64,000 nt of DNA, taken from Acinetobacter colistiniresistens (lineage in GTDB: Bacteria; Pseudomonadota; Gammaproteobacteria; Pseudomonadales; Moraxellaceae). The stretch lies in NCBI RefSeq assembly GCF_000413935.1, contig NZ_KE340379.1, positions 514,595-578,594 on the forward strand, read 5' to 3'. Each line of letters opens with the position of its first letter. Position 1 is the first letter of the stretch. This document shows positions 29,382 through 37,681 of this stretch, in pieces. The notes under the pieces are model-generated. The model ran no database searches. It was not told the DNA's origin and saw only the letters and a list, made by a program, of their open reading frames with translations. The position numbers and the translations under genes are program-made.

Positions 29382-29891
29382 CTAAAAATTATAGGTATAG
29401 GTCAAACCACTGTTGGTGGTGATGGTCACTTCACGGACATATTCAGCGGAACAGCCCAAGTAGACTTTTGCCACTGAGCCATAGCGCATATTTTGGTAAT
29501 CGTAAGTGCCTTTGCTTCTGCAATTACCACGGTTGATTAAAACCCCTGTGATGGTGGTTGGCGCATCGTTCAAGGACATGATGTTTAACAAATCGGTATA
29601 GCCTGTCATGGAGTATTGTGATTCTTCACGACGGACACGGACTTCAAATTGTTCTTGTACAGTGGGTTCAGTCCCTTCCTCAGCATTATATGACTCATCT
29701 TCCAGAAAGGATTTATCAACGGCTGGAAAATCATCTTCAGATTGAGGCGGAGTTTCAGTCGCATCAGCAGTGCTATGCTCACTTGTTTGAGTTGGGGTAT
29801 CCTTTGGTTTTGGTGCATCGTTACCTGAATTACACGCAGTTAAAGTCAGTAGCAACACACTGGATAAAACAATCGATGGAATAAAATTCAT
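29382..29891 (-). CDS. Small lipoprotein of unknown function
   Basis: The 169-residue protein has signal peptide and lipobox LTLTAC (Cys20). A low-complexity Thr/Pro/Glu linker of about 60 residues follows. The C-terminal domain of about 80 residues contains paired Cys (NRGNC and LGCSAEY) that may form a disulfide and suits a periplasmic beta domain. NIMSLNDAP resembles NMSLNDAV in the lipoprotein encoded upstream on the same strand. The role is unknown. Confidence 0.8.
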   Translation of the reverse strand: MNFIPSIVLSSVLLLTLTACNSGNDAPKPKDTPTQTSEHSTADATETPPQSEDDFPAVDKSFLEDESYNAEEGTEPTVQEQFEVRVRREESQYSMTGYTDLLNIMSLNDAPTTITGVLINRGNCRSKGTYDYQNMRYGSVAKVYLGCSAEYVREVTITTNSGLTYTYNF

Positions 29892-30004
29892 TACACATGC
29901 CTATATTTAATCGAATATTGTGATCTACAGGGTTGGGTGAAAGCCCAACTCTGTGTATTTAATTGTTTGGTCAATCAATTTTTTACTTTTTATAAAAGTG
30001 GGAA

Positions 30005-31126
30005 TTACTCATCGATCTTTTTAAATACCTTTTCGATCGGCGTGTAGTTTTCCAAGCTAAAATCAAAAGGAATTGGCTTTTTCAGTGTCACATCAAATTG
30101 CTTTAATCGAGCATTTTCTATGCCGTTGAAATGTTTGCGTTGAAAGGACATGGTGCTCGGTTCAAGGATGGCAATCGGTTCATTCGCAGAATCAGCTTGA
30201 GTGTTGTTGGCCTGATAAATGACTAAGCTCTCTAATTCCAATTTATGATTATTGAAGTTAAAAATGTAACCGACATACTTCTGTCCACTAGCCGTAATAA
30301 TATTTTGTGCTAACTCTGGCGTGGATGGGGCTGTGAAATTCACAATAAGATCAGATGCGAAATTCATATTCTCAAAATGTAATTGTTTCGAATCAGCATC
30401 GTAATAAACAAAATTATCAATCGGACCATTTGGTCGATCATTCGGTGTATAGCTGCTTGGCATAAACAGACTTTGACCAGACGTAGCATTTAAACTGAGT
30501 TCTAAAAGCTTCAAGTCATAATTTAGATGGGCATTTTTAGTATCCAACTCATTTTGAAGTGTCTGAATACGTTGTTGATATTGTTCTGTACTCTCAAATT
30601 GATCTTTTTGTGGTGGAGTCACCTGCATTGTCGATCTTATATAATTGATTGCCGTATCATGCGCTGCACGCAAAGAATAGTCATCACCTAAAGCAAAAGT
30701 GAATGCAGGAAACTGTTGACCTGTATTTCCGATCACTAAAACTTGATTGTTTTTTAAAGCCAGCACATTTCTTAAATCATTGAGAATGGACTGGAAATAC
30801 ACGCAGTTTGCACAATAATCTGCAACATCGTCATTTTCAGCAAACATCTGCAATCCATAGATGGTTTTATACGGTGGATAAAAGGAAAAATACCCCTCAT
30901 CTTTGATGAGTTCCTGAAAGTCTTCTCCAGTCTTTGTTAGCGGAGGTGTAATTTTATTGCGAGCGATAATCAAAGGAGAAGAAACAGCCTGTGCAGGGAC
31001 AGCATCATTCAATGACATGTTTTCAATCTTTTGAGATAGTTCTTTATTCTCTACATCATCTTGTTGTGGTTTTGAGCAGCCGACCAACGCAAGGCTGGTG
31101 AGCAGCGCAATTGAAATGTATTTCAT
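30005..31126 (-). CDS. Large lipoprotein of unknown function
   Basis: I start at 31126 (MKYISIALLTSLALVGC) rather than 31147, because this places the signal peptide at the N-terminus and has GGGGAAAATAATAGG upstream. The lipobox is LVGC. The 373-residue protein has a stretch with a coiled-coil look (ESTEQYQQRIQTLQNELDTK). It also has two Cys (YCANC, near residue 100) and a beta-rich C-terminal half. No family is recognised. It lies 113 bp upstream of the smaller lipoprotein gene, probably in the same transcript. Confidence 0.8.
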   Translation of the reverse strand: MKYISIALLTSLALVGCSKPQQDDVENKELSQKIENMSLNDAVPAQAVSSPLIIARNKITPPLTKTGEDFQELIKDEGYFSFYPPYKTIYGLQMFAENDDVADYCANCVYFQSILNDLRNVLALKNNQVLVIGNTGQQFPAFTFALGDDYSLRAAHDTAINYIRSTMQVTPPQKDQFESTEQYQQRIQTLQNELDTKNAHLNYDLKLLELSLNATSGQSLFMPSSYTPNDRPNGPIDNFVYYDADSKQLHFENMNFASDLIVNFTAPSTPELAQNIITASGQKYVGYIFNFNNHKLELESLVIYQANNTQADSANEPIAILEPSTMSFQRKHFNGIENARLKQFDVTLKKPIPFDFSLENYTPIEKVFKKIDE

Positions 31127-31192
31127 CCTATTATTTTCCCCATCCAATATTTTTTAAGTTTTTAAAAATGAATTATGAAATTGCCTGTAATT

Positions 31193-31285
31193 TCAAATAC
31201 ATTTTGCTTGGCTGTCATAGGCTCTAGCGATGCTGTTACTGAGCACAATAAGGACAACCAAAATAAGCTGTGCGATGAATTTCAT
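31193..31285 (-). CDS. Possible 30-residue signal-peptide-like peptide
   Basis: The frame encodes MKFIAQLILVVLIVLSNS, then IARAYDSQAKCI. This is a textbook signal peptide with an ARA-type cleavage site and only eight residues after it. GGATAAAA lies upstream, a weak ribosome site. It could be a tiny membrane peptide upstream of the lipoproteins or a chance frame. Confidence 0.3.
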   Translation of the reverse strand: MKFIAQLILVVLIVLSNSIARAYDSQAKCI

Positions 31286-31552
31286 GATTTTTATCCAGCA
31301 CAAAACACCACTGACCAAAATGGATGCAGCAGTTAATTGATGCCTTGAGTCAATCAGGACACAGTGAAAGCGTGTGATAAATGAATTGGAATAAAATGCC
31401 TGAGAGGCAGAGAAAGTGCAGGGGAATAATAAAGCACAGTAAATTGCGTCATGGTTGACTCCTAGATGAATTAGAAGTTCTACCGAATCACTGTCAATTG
31501 ATTATGGTGGCAGAACGAAAAGGGGTTGACAGACTGGACATCTAGAACCAGC

Positions 31553-31595
31553 ACGCGCGAACGCGTCCCCCTCCCGTTCTACCGCAAAGGGGGAC
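31553..31595. repeat. Two adjacent GC-rich hairpins
   Basis: ACGCG-CGAA-ACGCG-type hairpin (ACGCG / CGCGT with tetraloop CGAA, 31553-31566) abuts GTCCCCCT / AGGGGGAC (31565-31595). They stand out against AT-rich flanks. A stable double hairpin resembles rolling-circle or mobilisation origins, but no nick motif was proven. Confidence 0.5.
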
Positions 31596-31715
31596 GAGAA
31601 GGTTTTTACACATACAAAGAATACTCAGATGAATAAACTCCGATGCGCTAGATGAGCGGTCTGTCAAAACCGACTGACAATGTAGGTCAGCCCTTGCATC
31701 ATAATCGCTGCTAAA

Positions 31716-31737
31716 AAACAGGTCAATTGATCTGTTT
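31716..31737. promoter_or_regulatory. 22-bp near-perfect palindrome
   Basis: Half-sites AAACAGGTCAA and TTGATCTGTTT are inverted repeats with one mismatched pair, the form of an operator for a dimeric regulator. It lies about 210 bp upstream of the zinc-ribbon gene. Confidence 0.45.
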
Positions 31738-31879
31738 AATCATCATTCAAAAATTGCCTAAAACTGATGAAAAAAAACGCATTCTAAAAAAATACAAATA
31801 CATAGCATCTAATTGAGAACAGTGTTTCTCCATTTGAGATAGCACCAATACATGCTTCAGCTACATTGCAATCATTTTG

Positions 31880-31903
31880 CCTGCTTCCCCAGCAGGTTTT
31901 TTT
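31880..31903 (+). terminator. Terminator directly upstream of the zinc-ribbon gene
   Basis: CCTGCT / AGCAGG with a 5-nt loop is followed by seven T, only 23 bp ahead of the ATG at 31927. No gene precedes it, so it may act as an attenuator in the leader. Confidence 0.7.
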
Positions 31904-31926
31904 ATTCATTTACAGGAAATACCACA

Positions 31927-32244
31927 ATGAGTTTGCCATGTCCTTATTGCCAGTCCCGAGAGACGGTACTGCTTGAATCAACCCAACATTTACCCAGTAC
32001 CTCAACCAATAACCCCATTTCCAATAGTGTGATGTCACCGATGGCACTTGCCACATTAGGAGTGAGTGTTTCCAAAAGCCTGAATATTCCTCCAATTGCA
32101 GGTGCAATCGTTGGGGTACTGATTGGCGGTATCTGGATGTTGATCACTGAAGATGAACAGCAACAACCGCTTCACCCAACTTATCGCAAACAGTATTACT
32201 GCAACAACTGTGACCGCAGCTTTAGCCCGAATTTACGCAATTAA
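31927..32244 (+). CDS. Zinc-ribbon protein with a hydrophobic middle
   Basis: The 105-residue protein begins MSLPCPYCQSRE and ends YCNNCDRSFS, so two CxxC pairs could form one zinc ribbon. Between them is a Gly/Ile-rich hydrophobic stretch (IAGAIVGVLIGGIWMLIT) that may be a membrane helix. The ATG at 31927 follows ACAGGAAAT; the in-frame start at 31852 is upstream of the terminator and unlikely. Related small genes accompany DUF932/YqaJ blocks in Acinetobacter islands; the role is unknown. Confidence 0.65.
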   Translation: MSLPCPYCQSRETVLLESTQHLPSTSTNNPISNSVMSPMALATLGVSVSKSLNIPPIAGAIVGVLIGGIWMLITEDEQQQPLHPTYRKQYYCNNCDRSFSPNLRN

Positions 32245-32307
32245 GTATTTAGCAAAATTTAAATCGAACCCTTTTACCCATTCAAAATCGATACAGGAAT
32301 TATTCTT

Positions 32308-33363
32308 ATGGCACATTTAGTTGAAACTATGGCATTCACTGGACAAACCCCTTGGCATGGGTTAGGCAATGAACTCACACCAAACCAACCCATCGAGGTT
32401 TGGGCACAACAAGCAGGCATGGACTGGCGGATAGAATCCTCGGATGTCAATTACATGGCACAGAATGAACGTGGACAAAGCATCATCATGCCTTTTGAAG
32501 AACAACGAGTGCTTTACCGTTCAGATACGCATGCACCTTTATCCGTGGTCAGCCAACGCTTTCAAGAAGTCCAACCGATGGAAATCCTACACTTCTACAA
32601 AGACCTGACGGAGCAATCAGGCTTTGAACTGGAAACCGCAGGGGTACTGAAAGGTGGCAAGAAATTCTGGGCATTAGCCAAGACTGGACAGACTTCAGCA
32701 CTCAAGGGTAAGGATGTGAGTAATGGCTATATTCTACTAGCGACGGCTTGTGATGGCACTCTAGCAACCACTGCACAGTTCACCAGTATCCGGGTGGTAT
32801 GTAACAATACTTTGGCAATTGCTCTCAAAGGACAAAATACCAGTGCAGGTGTGGTTAAAGTCCCACACAGCACTCGTTTCGATGCTGAGAAAGTTAAACA
32901 ACAGTTGGGTATTTCAGTCCGTGCATGGGATGAACACATGTATGAAATGAAACAACTGAGCCAGCGTAAGGTAACTCAGCAGGAAGCAGCAGCCTTCTTT
33001 GATGCGGTGTTTAACAATACCAACCTAACTATGGCTGAACAAGATGAAAGCATCATTCAGTTCTATCGAAATGCTGCTATGCCAAACCAAGGCATCAACA
33101 CCCCAACCAAAGCGGACAATAAAACCGAGCCAAATGGACGTGCCATGTCGAAAGTCATGACCATGTTTAACGGACATGGACGTGGTGCAGAACTGAGTTC
33201 AGCCAAGGATACCGCTTATGGATTATTGTGCAGCATCACCGAGTTCTGTGACCATGAACGTCGAGCGATGAGTACCGATCATCGACTCGATTCAGCATGG
33301 TTTGGTGCAGGGGCTGCCATTAAACAGCGTGGTCTGGAACAGGCATTGAGAATGATTGCCTAA
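32308..33363 (+). CDS. DUF932 domain protein
   Basis: The 351-residue protein begins with the DUF932 signature (HLVETMAFTGQTPWHGLG, then SDVNYMAQ and EQRVLYRSDTHAPLSVVS). It has TSIRVVCNNTLAIAL in the middle. DUF932 proteins (phage or plasmid LGT types) are common on mobile elements and are thought to aid DNA metabolism, with no settled activity. The leader ATCGATACAGGAAT just before the ATG is repeated before the YqaJ gene. Confidence 0.88.
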   Translation: MAHLVETMAFTGQTPWHGLGNELTPNQPIEVWAQQAGMDWRIESSDVNYMAQNERGQSIIMPFEEQRVLYRSDTHAPLSVVSQRFQEVQPMEILHFYKDLTEQSGFELETAGVLKGGKKFWALAKTGQTSALKGKDVSNGYILLATACDGTLATTAQFTSIRVVCNNTLAIALKGQNTSAGVVKVPHSTRFDAEKVKQQLGISVRAWDEHMYEMKQLSQRKVTQQEAAAFFDAVFNNTNLTMAEQDESIIQFYRNAAMPNQGINTPTKADNKTEPNGRAMSKVMTMFNGHGRGAELSSAKDTAYGLLCSITEFCDHERRAMSTDHRLDSAWFGAGAAIKQRGLEQALRMIA

Positions 33364-33435
33364 ATTCAGTTTCAATTAAGCCAGCTCCATTAGCCTAAGC
33401 ATACAGTAACACCGTACAAGCACAGCAACACCTTT

Positions 33436-33461
33436 AGCCGCACCCTCATGCGGCTTTTTTA
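33436..33461 (+). terminator. Terminator between the DUF932 and YqaJ genes
   Basis: The stem AGCCGCA / TGCGGCT with a 6-nt loop is followed by six T, 48 bp before the next ATG. Confidence 0.88.
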
Positions 33462-33509
33462 TGCCCAAAATTCAGCTTTTACGATTTTATCGATACAGGA
33501 ATAATTGCA

Positions 33510-34637
33510 ATGAATAGTCATACTCAAATTCAAAACACGCTAAATAACCCACCACTACAACCCTATTTACCGAATCTAAATCAATCCATTCAGCAGATTG
33601 AGGTGGGAACCCGAACCAAACGAGATCGACCGAATACGCAACCACGAAAGACCAAAGCCCTTACAGCAAAAAGACTTGCCAACACCAAACAGATGAACTA
33701 TCAACAATGGTTAGAAGTCAGAAAACAGGGTATTGGCAGCAGTGATGCAGCAACGGCCTGTGGACTGAATCCCTATATGTCGATGCTGGAACTGTGGATG
33801 ATCAAGACAGGGCGGATGCAACAAAACATCGAGGATGAAAGTGCAGGTTACGCACCCTTGTACTGGGGAAAAAAGCTAGAACCTTTGGTGGCTGAATACT
33901 ACAGCATGCACACCAATCATAAAGTCCGTCGAGTTAATGCAGTATTGCAACACCCTGATGAAGACAAACAGTTTATGTTGGCGAACTTGGATTATGCTGT
34001 AGTCGGTAATGAAGAAGTGCAAATTTTGGAATGTAAAACCGTGGGGGAATATGGCGCAAAACTATGGCGAGATGGCGTGCCTTTATATGTGCTGTGTCAG
34101 GTACAGCATCAATTGGCAGTGACAGGTAAACAGGCAGCGCATATTTGTGCCTTGATCTGTGGGCATGAAACCAAAATCTATAAAGTGACTCGTAATGAAA
34201 CTGTGATTCAGCACATCATTAATGCGGAACGTCATTTCTGGCAATGTGTCGAAACAGGTATTCCACCCAGTGTAGATGCTTCGGATTCAGCAGCTAAAGC
34301 CTTGCAACAACTTTATCCTGAACAGATTCCATTAACAGTAGAAGACCTGACCCAAAATGAACAAGCTAATTATTTGTTTAATCAGTTACTAGAGGAGCGA
34401 CATAAAGTTGAACAACACCAGCAGTATTTTGATGAACTGAAACATCAACTACAAATGATGATGAAAGAAGCAGAGCGAGCGGTATTTACAGGTGGTTCAG
34501 TCACATGGAAGAAATCACAAGACTCAATCAGCCTAGACAGTAAATCATTGCTTAAACAGCATCCTGAATACCTACAGCAATTTCCCCAAACCAAAGCAGG
34601 AACACGACGCTTTCAGATTTATCCGAATGGTGGATAG
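33510..34637 (+). CDS. YqaJ-type recombinase / lambda-exonuclease-like nuclease
   Basis: The 375-residue protein has the YqaJ core from about residue 60: EVRKQGIGSSDAATACGLNP, then LYWGKKLEPLVAEYY, LANLDYAVV and the catalytic-type E-x-K in ILECKTVGEYG. QVQHQLAVTG follows. Such nucleases resect DNA 5'-3' and work with a single-strand annealing protein. No RecT or Bet homologue is obvious beside it, so a neighbouring gene may do this. The C-terminal 90 residues have a coiled-coil look. Confidence 0.88.
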   Translation: MNSHTQIQNTLNNPPLQPYLPNLNQSIQQIEVGTRTKRDRPNTQPRKTKALTAKRLANTKQMNYQQWLEVRKQGIGSSDAATACGLNPYMSMLELWMIKTGRMQQNIEDESAGYAPLYWGKKLEPLVAEYYSMHTNHKVRRVNAVLQHPDEDKQFMLANLDYAVVGNEEVQILECKTVGEYGAKLWRDGVPLYVLCQVQHQLAVTGKQAAHICALICGHETKIYKVTRNETVIQHIINAERHFWQCVETGIPPSVDASDSAAKALQQLYPEQIPLTVEDLTQNEQANYLFNQLLEERHKVEQHQQYFDELKHQLQMMMKEAERAVFTGGSVTWKKSQDSISLDSKSLLKQHPEYLQQFPQTKAGTRRFQIYPNGG

Positions 34638-34688
34638 GGCTGATACCCAAGTAACCCATTTCAATTTAACTAACACCCCAACCAACTG

Positions 34689-34720
34689 ATCCCATACCCC
34701 AAACAAGTATGGGATTTTTT
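34689..34720 (+). terminator. Terminator after the YqaJ gene
   Basis: The stem ATCCCATAC / GTATGGGAT with a 9-nt loop is followed by six T, 63 bp before the next start. Confidence 0.88.
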
Positions 34721-34783
34721 ATGCCCAAAATTTATTTATCCAAATTTAAACGCCATTTCAACATCTATATAGAGTACATCATC

Positions 34784-35683
34784 ATGATTAAAGGTTTAGC
34801 TATTACCCCACCTGTGTTGGGGCGTATCAGTATCGGCAAAATTGTCGAAAAGAATGGAAAACGTCTGCCTGAAAAAGATGATCAATTTACCATTACCAGC
34901 CAAATCCAAAATAAAGATGGGTGGGTCAAACATCCACTGGATGAGCAACTACGTGCCAAAGCGCCCAATCAGAACCAAAAGCTGAGAAGCATTCCAGTCC
35001 GCATGATCTTCAATGATCCCGATCTCAACTTAAGAGCAGAGTACAGCCTATTTGACCGCCAAACTGGACGTTTAATCTGTTCAGGCAATGGCGAAAGCTG
35101 TCAGCGACTCGGTCAAAATGGCATTGAACAACATCCTTGTCCATCCCCTGATTTATGTCCATTGGCACAGGGTGGATTATGCAAGCCCTATGGCAGACTC
35201 TACGTCAACTTAGATGAATCAGATGAGTTTGGTACTTTCATCTTTAGAACCACAGGCTTTAACAGCATCCGCACTTTGGCAGCTCGACTTCGTTACTATC
35301 ACGCAGCATCGGGTGACTTACTTTCTTGTTTGCCATTGCAATTGACCTTGCGAGGTAAAAGCACCACACAAAGTTACCGTACCCCGATCTACTACGTGGA
35401 TCTGACTTTACGTGATGGCACAAACCTGAAAGATGCGATTAGTTCAGCCAAACAGATGGATGAACAAAGTAAGACAGCAGGGTTCTATCAGGAGGCTTTG
35501 GATCATGTGGCACGGCAGGGTTATGGTAATGCCTGCTTTGAGGTGGGAGGTGAAGAGGGTTTGGATATAGTGGAGGAGTTTTACAGCGTTGAATCTCAAA
35601 CAGAGCATCAGCAAACGCATGATCTCACTCATGTTCAAGATATTCAGAAAGGCTTACAGCAGTCGGTTCAAGCTCTGAATTAA
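34784..35683 (+). CDS. Gp3-like / hydrolase-or-metal-binding family protein
   Basis: I start at 34784 (MIKGLAITPPVLGRISIGK); the upstream start at 34721 falls in the terminator tail. The 299-residue protein has a Cys-rich middle (CSGNGESC, HPCPSPDLCPLAQGGLC) that may bind metal. The family follows DUF932 and YqaJ genes in islands and resembles phage Gp3 proteins, some of which are recombination directionality factors. By position it could also be the annealing partner of the exonuclease. The function is not proven. Confidence 0.6.
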   Translation: MIKGLAITPPVLGRISIGKIVEKNGKRLPEKDDQFTITSQIQNKDGWVKHPLDEQLRAKAPNQNQKLRSIPVRMIFNDPDLNLRAEYSLFDRQTGRLICSGNGESCQRLGQNGIEQHPCPSPDLCPLAQGGLCKPYGRLYVNLDESDEFGTFIFRTTGFNSIRTLAARLRYYHAASGDLLSCLPLQLTLRGKSTTQSYRTPIYYVDLTLRDGTNLKDAISSAKQMDEQSKTAGFYQEALDHVARQGYGNACFEVGGEEGLDIVEEFYSVESQTEHQQTHDLTHVQDIQKGLQQSVQALN

Positions 35684-35684
35684 A

Positions 35685-35716
35685 TACTGTTGGGGGCTAA
35701 GAAGCCCCCAACAGTA
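35685..35716. terminator. Strong hairpin between convergent genes
   Basis: A perfect 14-bp stem TACTGTTGGGGGCT / AGCCCCCAACAGTA with a 4-nt loop follows the Gp3-like stop. There is no T-run, but its position marks the end of the left module. Confidence 0.7.
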
Positions 35717-35786
35717 ATATTGCTACTATTTTTTATTAAAAAATTTGAACTACTTATTGAATCAATAAACATTACTTAAGTATCGT

Positions 35787-36056
35787 TTATTTGGAGGGCG
35801 GTAGTACGTTAGGCTTTTGTAACATTAATCCATTTATAACTTTTTGTTGTCTACTATCTTCATTACGTAGTTGTTTATCTTTAGAATGATGGTCTTTATT
35901 CTCTTCGACTTTGGTGTCGCCATGATTATGATCAGTGATATTACGTAATTCGGTATCATCTAAGGAGCGAATCGTTTTTGAAGTGCTAGGTTCAGCCCAT
36001 GATGTCGTATTCAAAAAAATGAAAAATAATAAATTGTACTTCATCCATGAAGTCAT
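35787..36056 (-). CDS. Small secreted His/Asp-rich protein in the copCD operon
   Basis: The 89-residue protein starts with a signal peptide (YNLLFFIFLNTTSWA). The mature part is charged, with a His cluster DHNHGDTKVEENKDHH that could bind copper. It ends 15 bp short of the copD stop side and is the last gene of the leftward copC-copD transcript. No family is recognised; a periplasmic metal-binding role is inferred. Confidence 0.65.
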   Translation of the reverse strand: MTSWMKYNLLFFIFLNTTSWAEPSTSKTIRSLDDTELRNITDHNHGDTKVEENKDHHSKDKQLRNEDSRQQKVINGLMLQKPNVLPPSK

Positions 36057-36070
36057 AGCGTGATCCTTTT

Positions 36071-36952
36071 TTACTCAATACCGACTACAGTGGTGATATA
36101 ACCAGTGGCTAAAAGAATTGATAGACCTAATGACATCTCAAATAAAATGGCATAGCCCAATTGTTTCGCAAATTTCGGGTCTTGTAAGCGAGGTGTGAAA
36201 TACCATTTGTTAAAGGCTGCTAACAATAAAATACTTAGGACAAATAATATTTTAATAATAAATCCATGCCCATAAGGTGTATTGATTAGAGTATTAAAAT
36301 CTTTAAAGAGTAATAAAGCAATACTAAGACCACAAGCGATGAGTATTCCTACAATAAAGGCTGCTATTTGCCCAAATAGATGCATACGTTCTTTAAGTGG
36401 TAAGCCATTAATTTTTTTGCTTGTTTTCCATAATGGATAAAGCGACCCCATCCATAAGGACATTACAAGTACATGTATTGATAACAAAGCTTGAGCGAAT
36501 AAGGGTAAATTCGTGACGTGTCCGAGTTGTGAAAAACTTAAAACGATTGGTGTGAGCAGTATGGTAAAGATTGCTCCTTCAGTTTTGGAAATATCAATCG
36601 TCCCTTTACTAAGTTTGACTATCATAAATATGAGTAAAAGTGCAAAACTGATTGATCGAATGATAGAGACATGTCCAGTAGGAGTATTGACTAGTATATT
36701 TATATAGTTGCTATCCCACATACCTGAAAGGCCAGTGTTGGCAAAACTTCCTATAAGAATGAAGAAGCCGAGAACACTTGAAAAAAGGCCTAAACCTGTA
36801 CCAATAGTCATGTATTTTAGAATAGTCTCCTTGATTTCAACATAACGTCCAAGTAAGAAATAGCAGAAAGCACCGCCAATAACAAATGCAATCCCTAAAT
36901 ATAAAATGACTTTAACCAACCATGTTGCATATATCCAAGTCTCAGGAATCAT
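36071..36952 (-). CDS. copD: Copper resistance membrane protein CopD
   Basis: The 293-residue protein has eight hydrophobic helices and the family stretches GHVTNLPLFAQALLSIHVLVMSLWMGSLYPL and TPYGHGFIIKILFV (long runs split here). Conserved His residues in these helices are expected copper ligands. CopD acts with periplasmic CopC in copper transfer across the inner membrane. It lies 67 bp after copC on the same strand. Confidence 0.9.
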   Translation of the reverse strand: MIPETWIYATWLVKVILYLGIAFVIGGAFCYFLLGRYVEIKETILKYMTIGTGLGLFSSVLGFFILIGSFANTGLSGMWDSNYINILVNTPTGHVSIIRSISFALLLIFMIVKLSKGTIDISKTEGAIFTILLTPIVLSFSQLGHVTNLPLFAQALLSIHVLVMSLWMGSLYPLWKTSKKINGLPLKERMHLFGQIAAFIVGILIACGLSIALLLFKDFNTLINTPYGHGFIIKILFVLSILLLAAFNKWYFTPRLQDPKFAKQLGYAILFEMSLGLSILLATGYITTVVGIE

Positions 36953-37019
36953 ATTTTTCTCCCTTTATTATAGCAACATGCCAGCAAGCTGCTGGCATGT
37001 TGACTATTTTCACTCATTG

Positions 37020-37400
37020 TTATTTTGCCGATTTAATAGTGAAATTATATTCACCATTCATGTTATGGCCATCGGTACCCATTGTGGTCCAAACCACCGT
37101 ATATTTTCCTTTTTTTAGTTTTGGAACCGCTACGTCAAATGATTTTTTCATATCATGAGTTATTTGGTAGTTCAAAGGGATATCCTTACGTTGGGCATCA
37201 AGTAACTTAACGTTCATTAGCATGACTTCTTCACCAAAATTGAGTGTTATGTTTTTTGGTTGACTTGCTACAGAAGCATTGATCGCAGGAATTGCACTTT
37301 CAAGTTTCACGTGTGCAAATGCACTTGAAGCAGTAACAATCAGTGTTGCACCTACGAGAGTGTTACGTAGAGCTGACATTTTATTTTTGAAAATTTTCAT
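37020..37400 (-). CDS. copC: Periplasmic copper-binding protein CopC
   Basis: The 126-residue protein has a signal peptide ending ASSAFA, so the mature N-terminus is His, the usual Cu(II) ligand of CopC. The beta-barrel core shows ITLNFGEEVML and YTVVWTTMGTDGHNMNGEY, the last providing the other ligands. GAGGATGAAG lies just upstream of the ATG. It is the first gene of copC-copD-small gene and is divergent from the copper ATPase across a 281-bp promoter region with a CopR-type box. Confidence 0.93.
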   Translation of the reverse strand: MKIFKNKMSALRNTLVGATLIVTASSAFAHVKLESAIPAINASVASQPKNITLNFGEEVMLMNVKLLDAQRKDIPLNYQITHDMKKSFDVAVPKLKKGKYTVVWTTMGTDGHNMNGEYNFTIKSAK

Positions 37401-37530
37401 TTCTTCATCCTCTTTAAACTAATCTTGGGCTCAGTAATGACCGAATGAAATGCATCAATTGGTTGCTTGGTCATCACCTTTCTCACGCTTATTATTAAAG
37501 GATGAGAGAAACATCCCGATGACTTCAAAA

Positions 37531-37545
37531 TTACATTTTTGTCAT
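37531..37545. promoter_or_regulatory. CopR-type box between copC and the copper ATPase
   Basis: TTACATTTTTGTCAT matches TTACA-N4-TGTCAT, which also occurs at 42239-42253. It resembles CusR/CopR boxes of copper two-component systems. The regulator copRS is in the same cluster. Confidence 0.75.
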
Positions 37546-37681
37546 TTTAAAAATTAAAAAACCACAAGTGGTACACTGGCTTTAAAGAAAACAATGATCA
37601 CTAAACAAACTAATAAGAGGGAGTCTATTTCCATCTTAATGAAATTATTAATTTAAAAAATTAAATATGAAGGAGGCTTTT

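Larger units (their letters stand above)
31286..31879. other. 600-bp structured non-coding region
   Basis: No ORF is supported. The region contains a GC-rich double hairpin (31553-31595) and a 22-bp near-palindrome (31716-31737), with TTGACA at 31526-31531 without a matching -10. Given the HUH initiator 3 kb away, an origin or nick site is possible; a non-coding RNA is an alternative. Confidence 0.4.

Noticed and set aside
33461..33515. An 18-codon leader peptide (MPKIQLLRFYRYRNNCNE) overlapping the YqaJ start, and a similar MPKI start at 34721
   Set aside because: The ATG is just the end of a terminator T-run. The same TTTTTTATG ending follows unrelated terminators at efp, tRNA-Val and the EamA gene, and no ribosome site precedes it.
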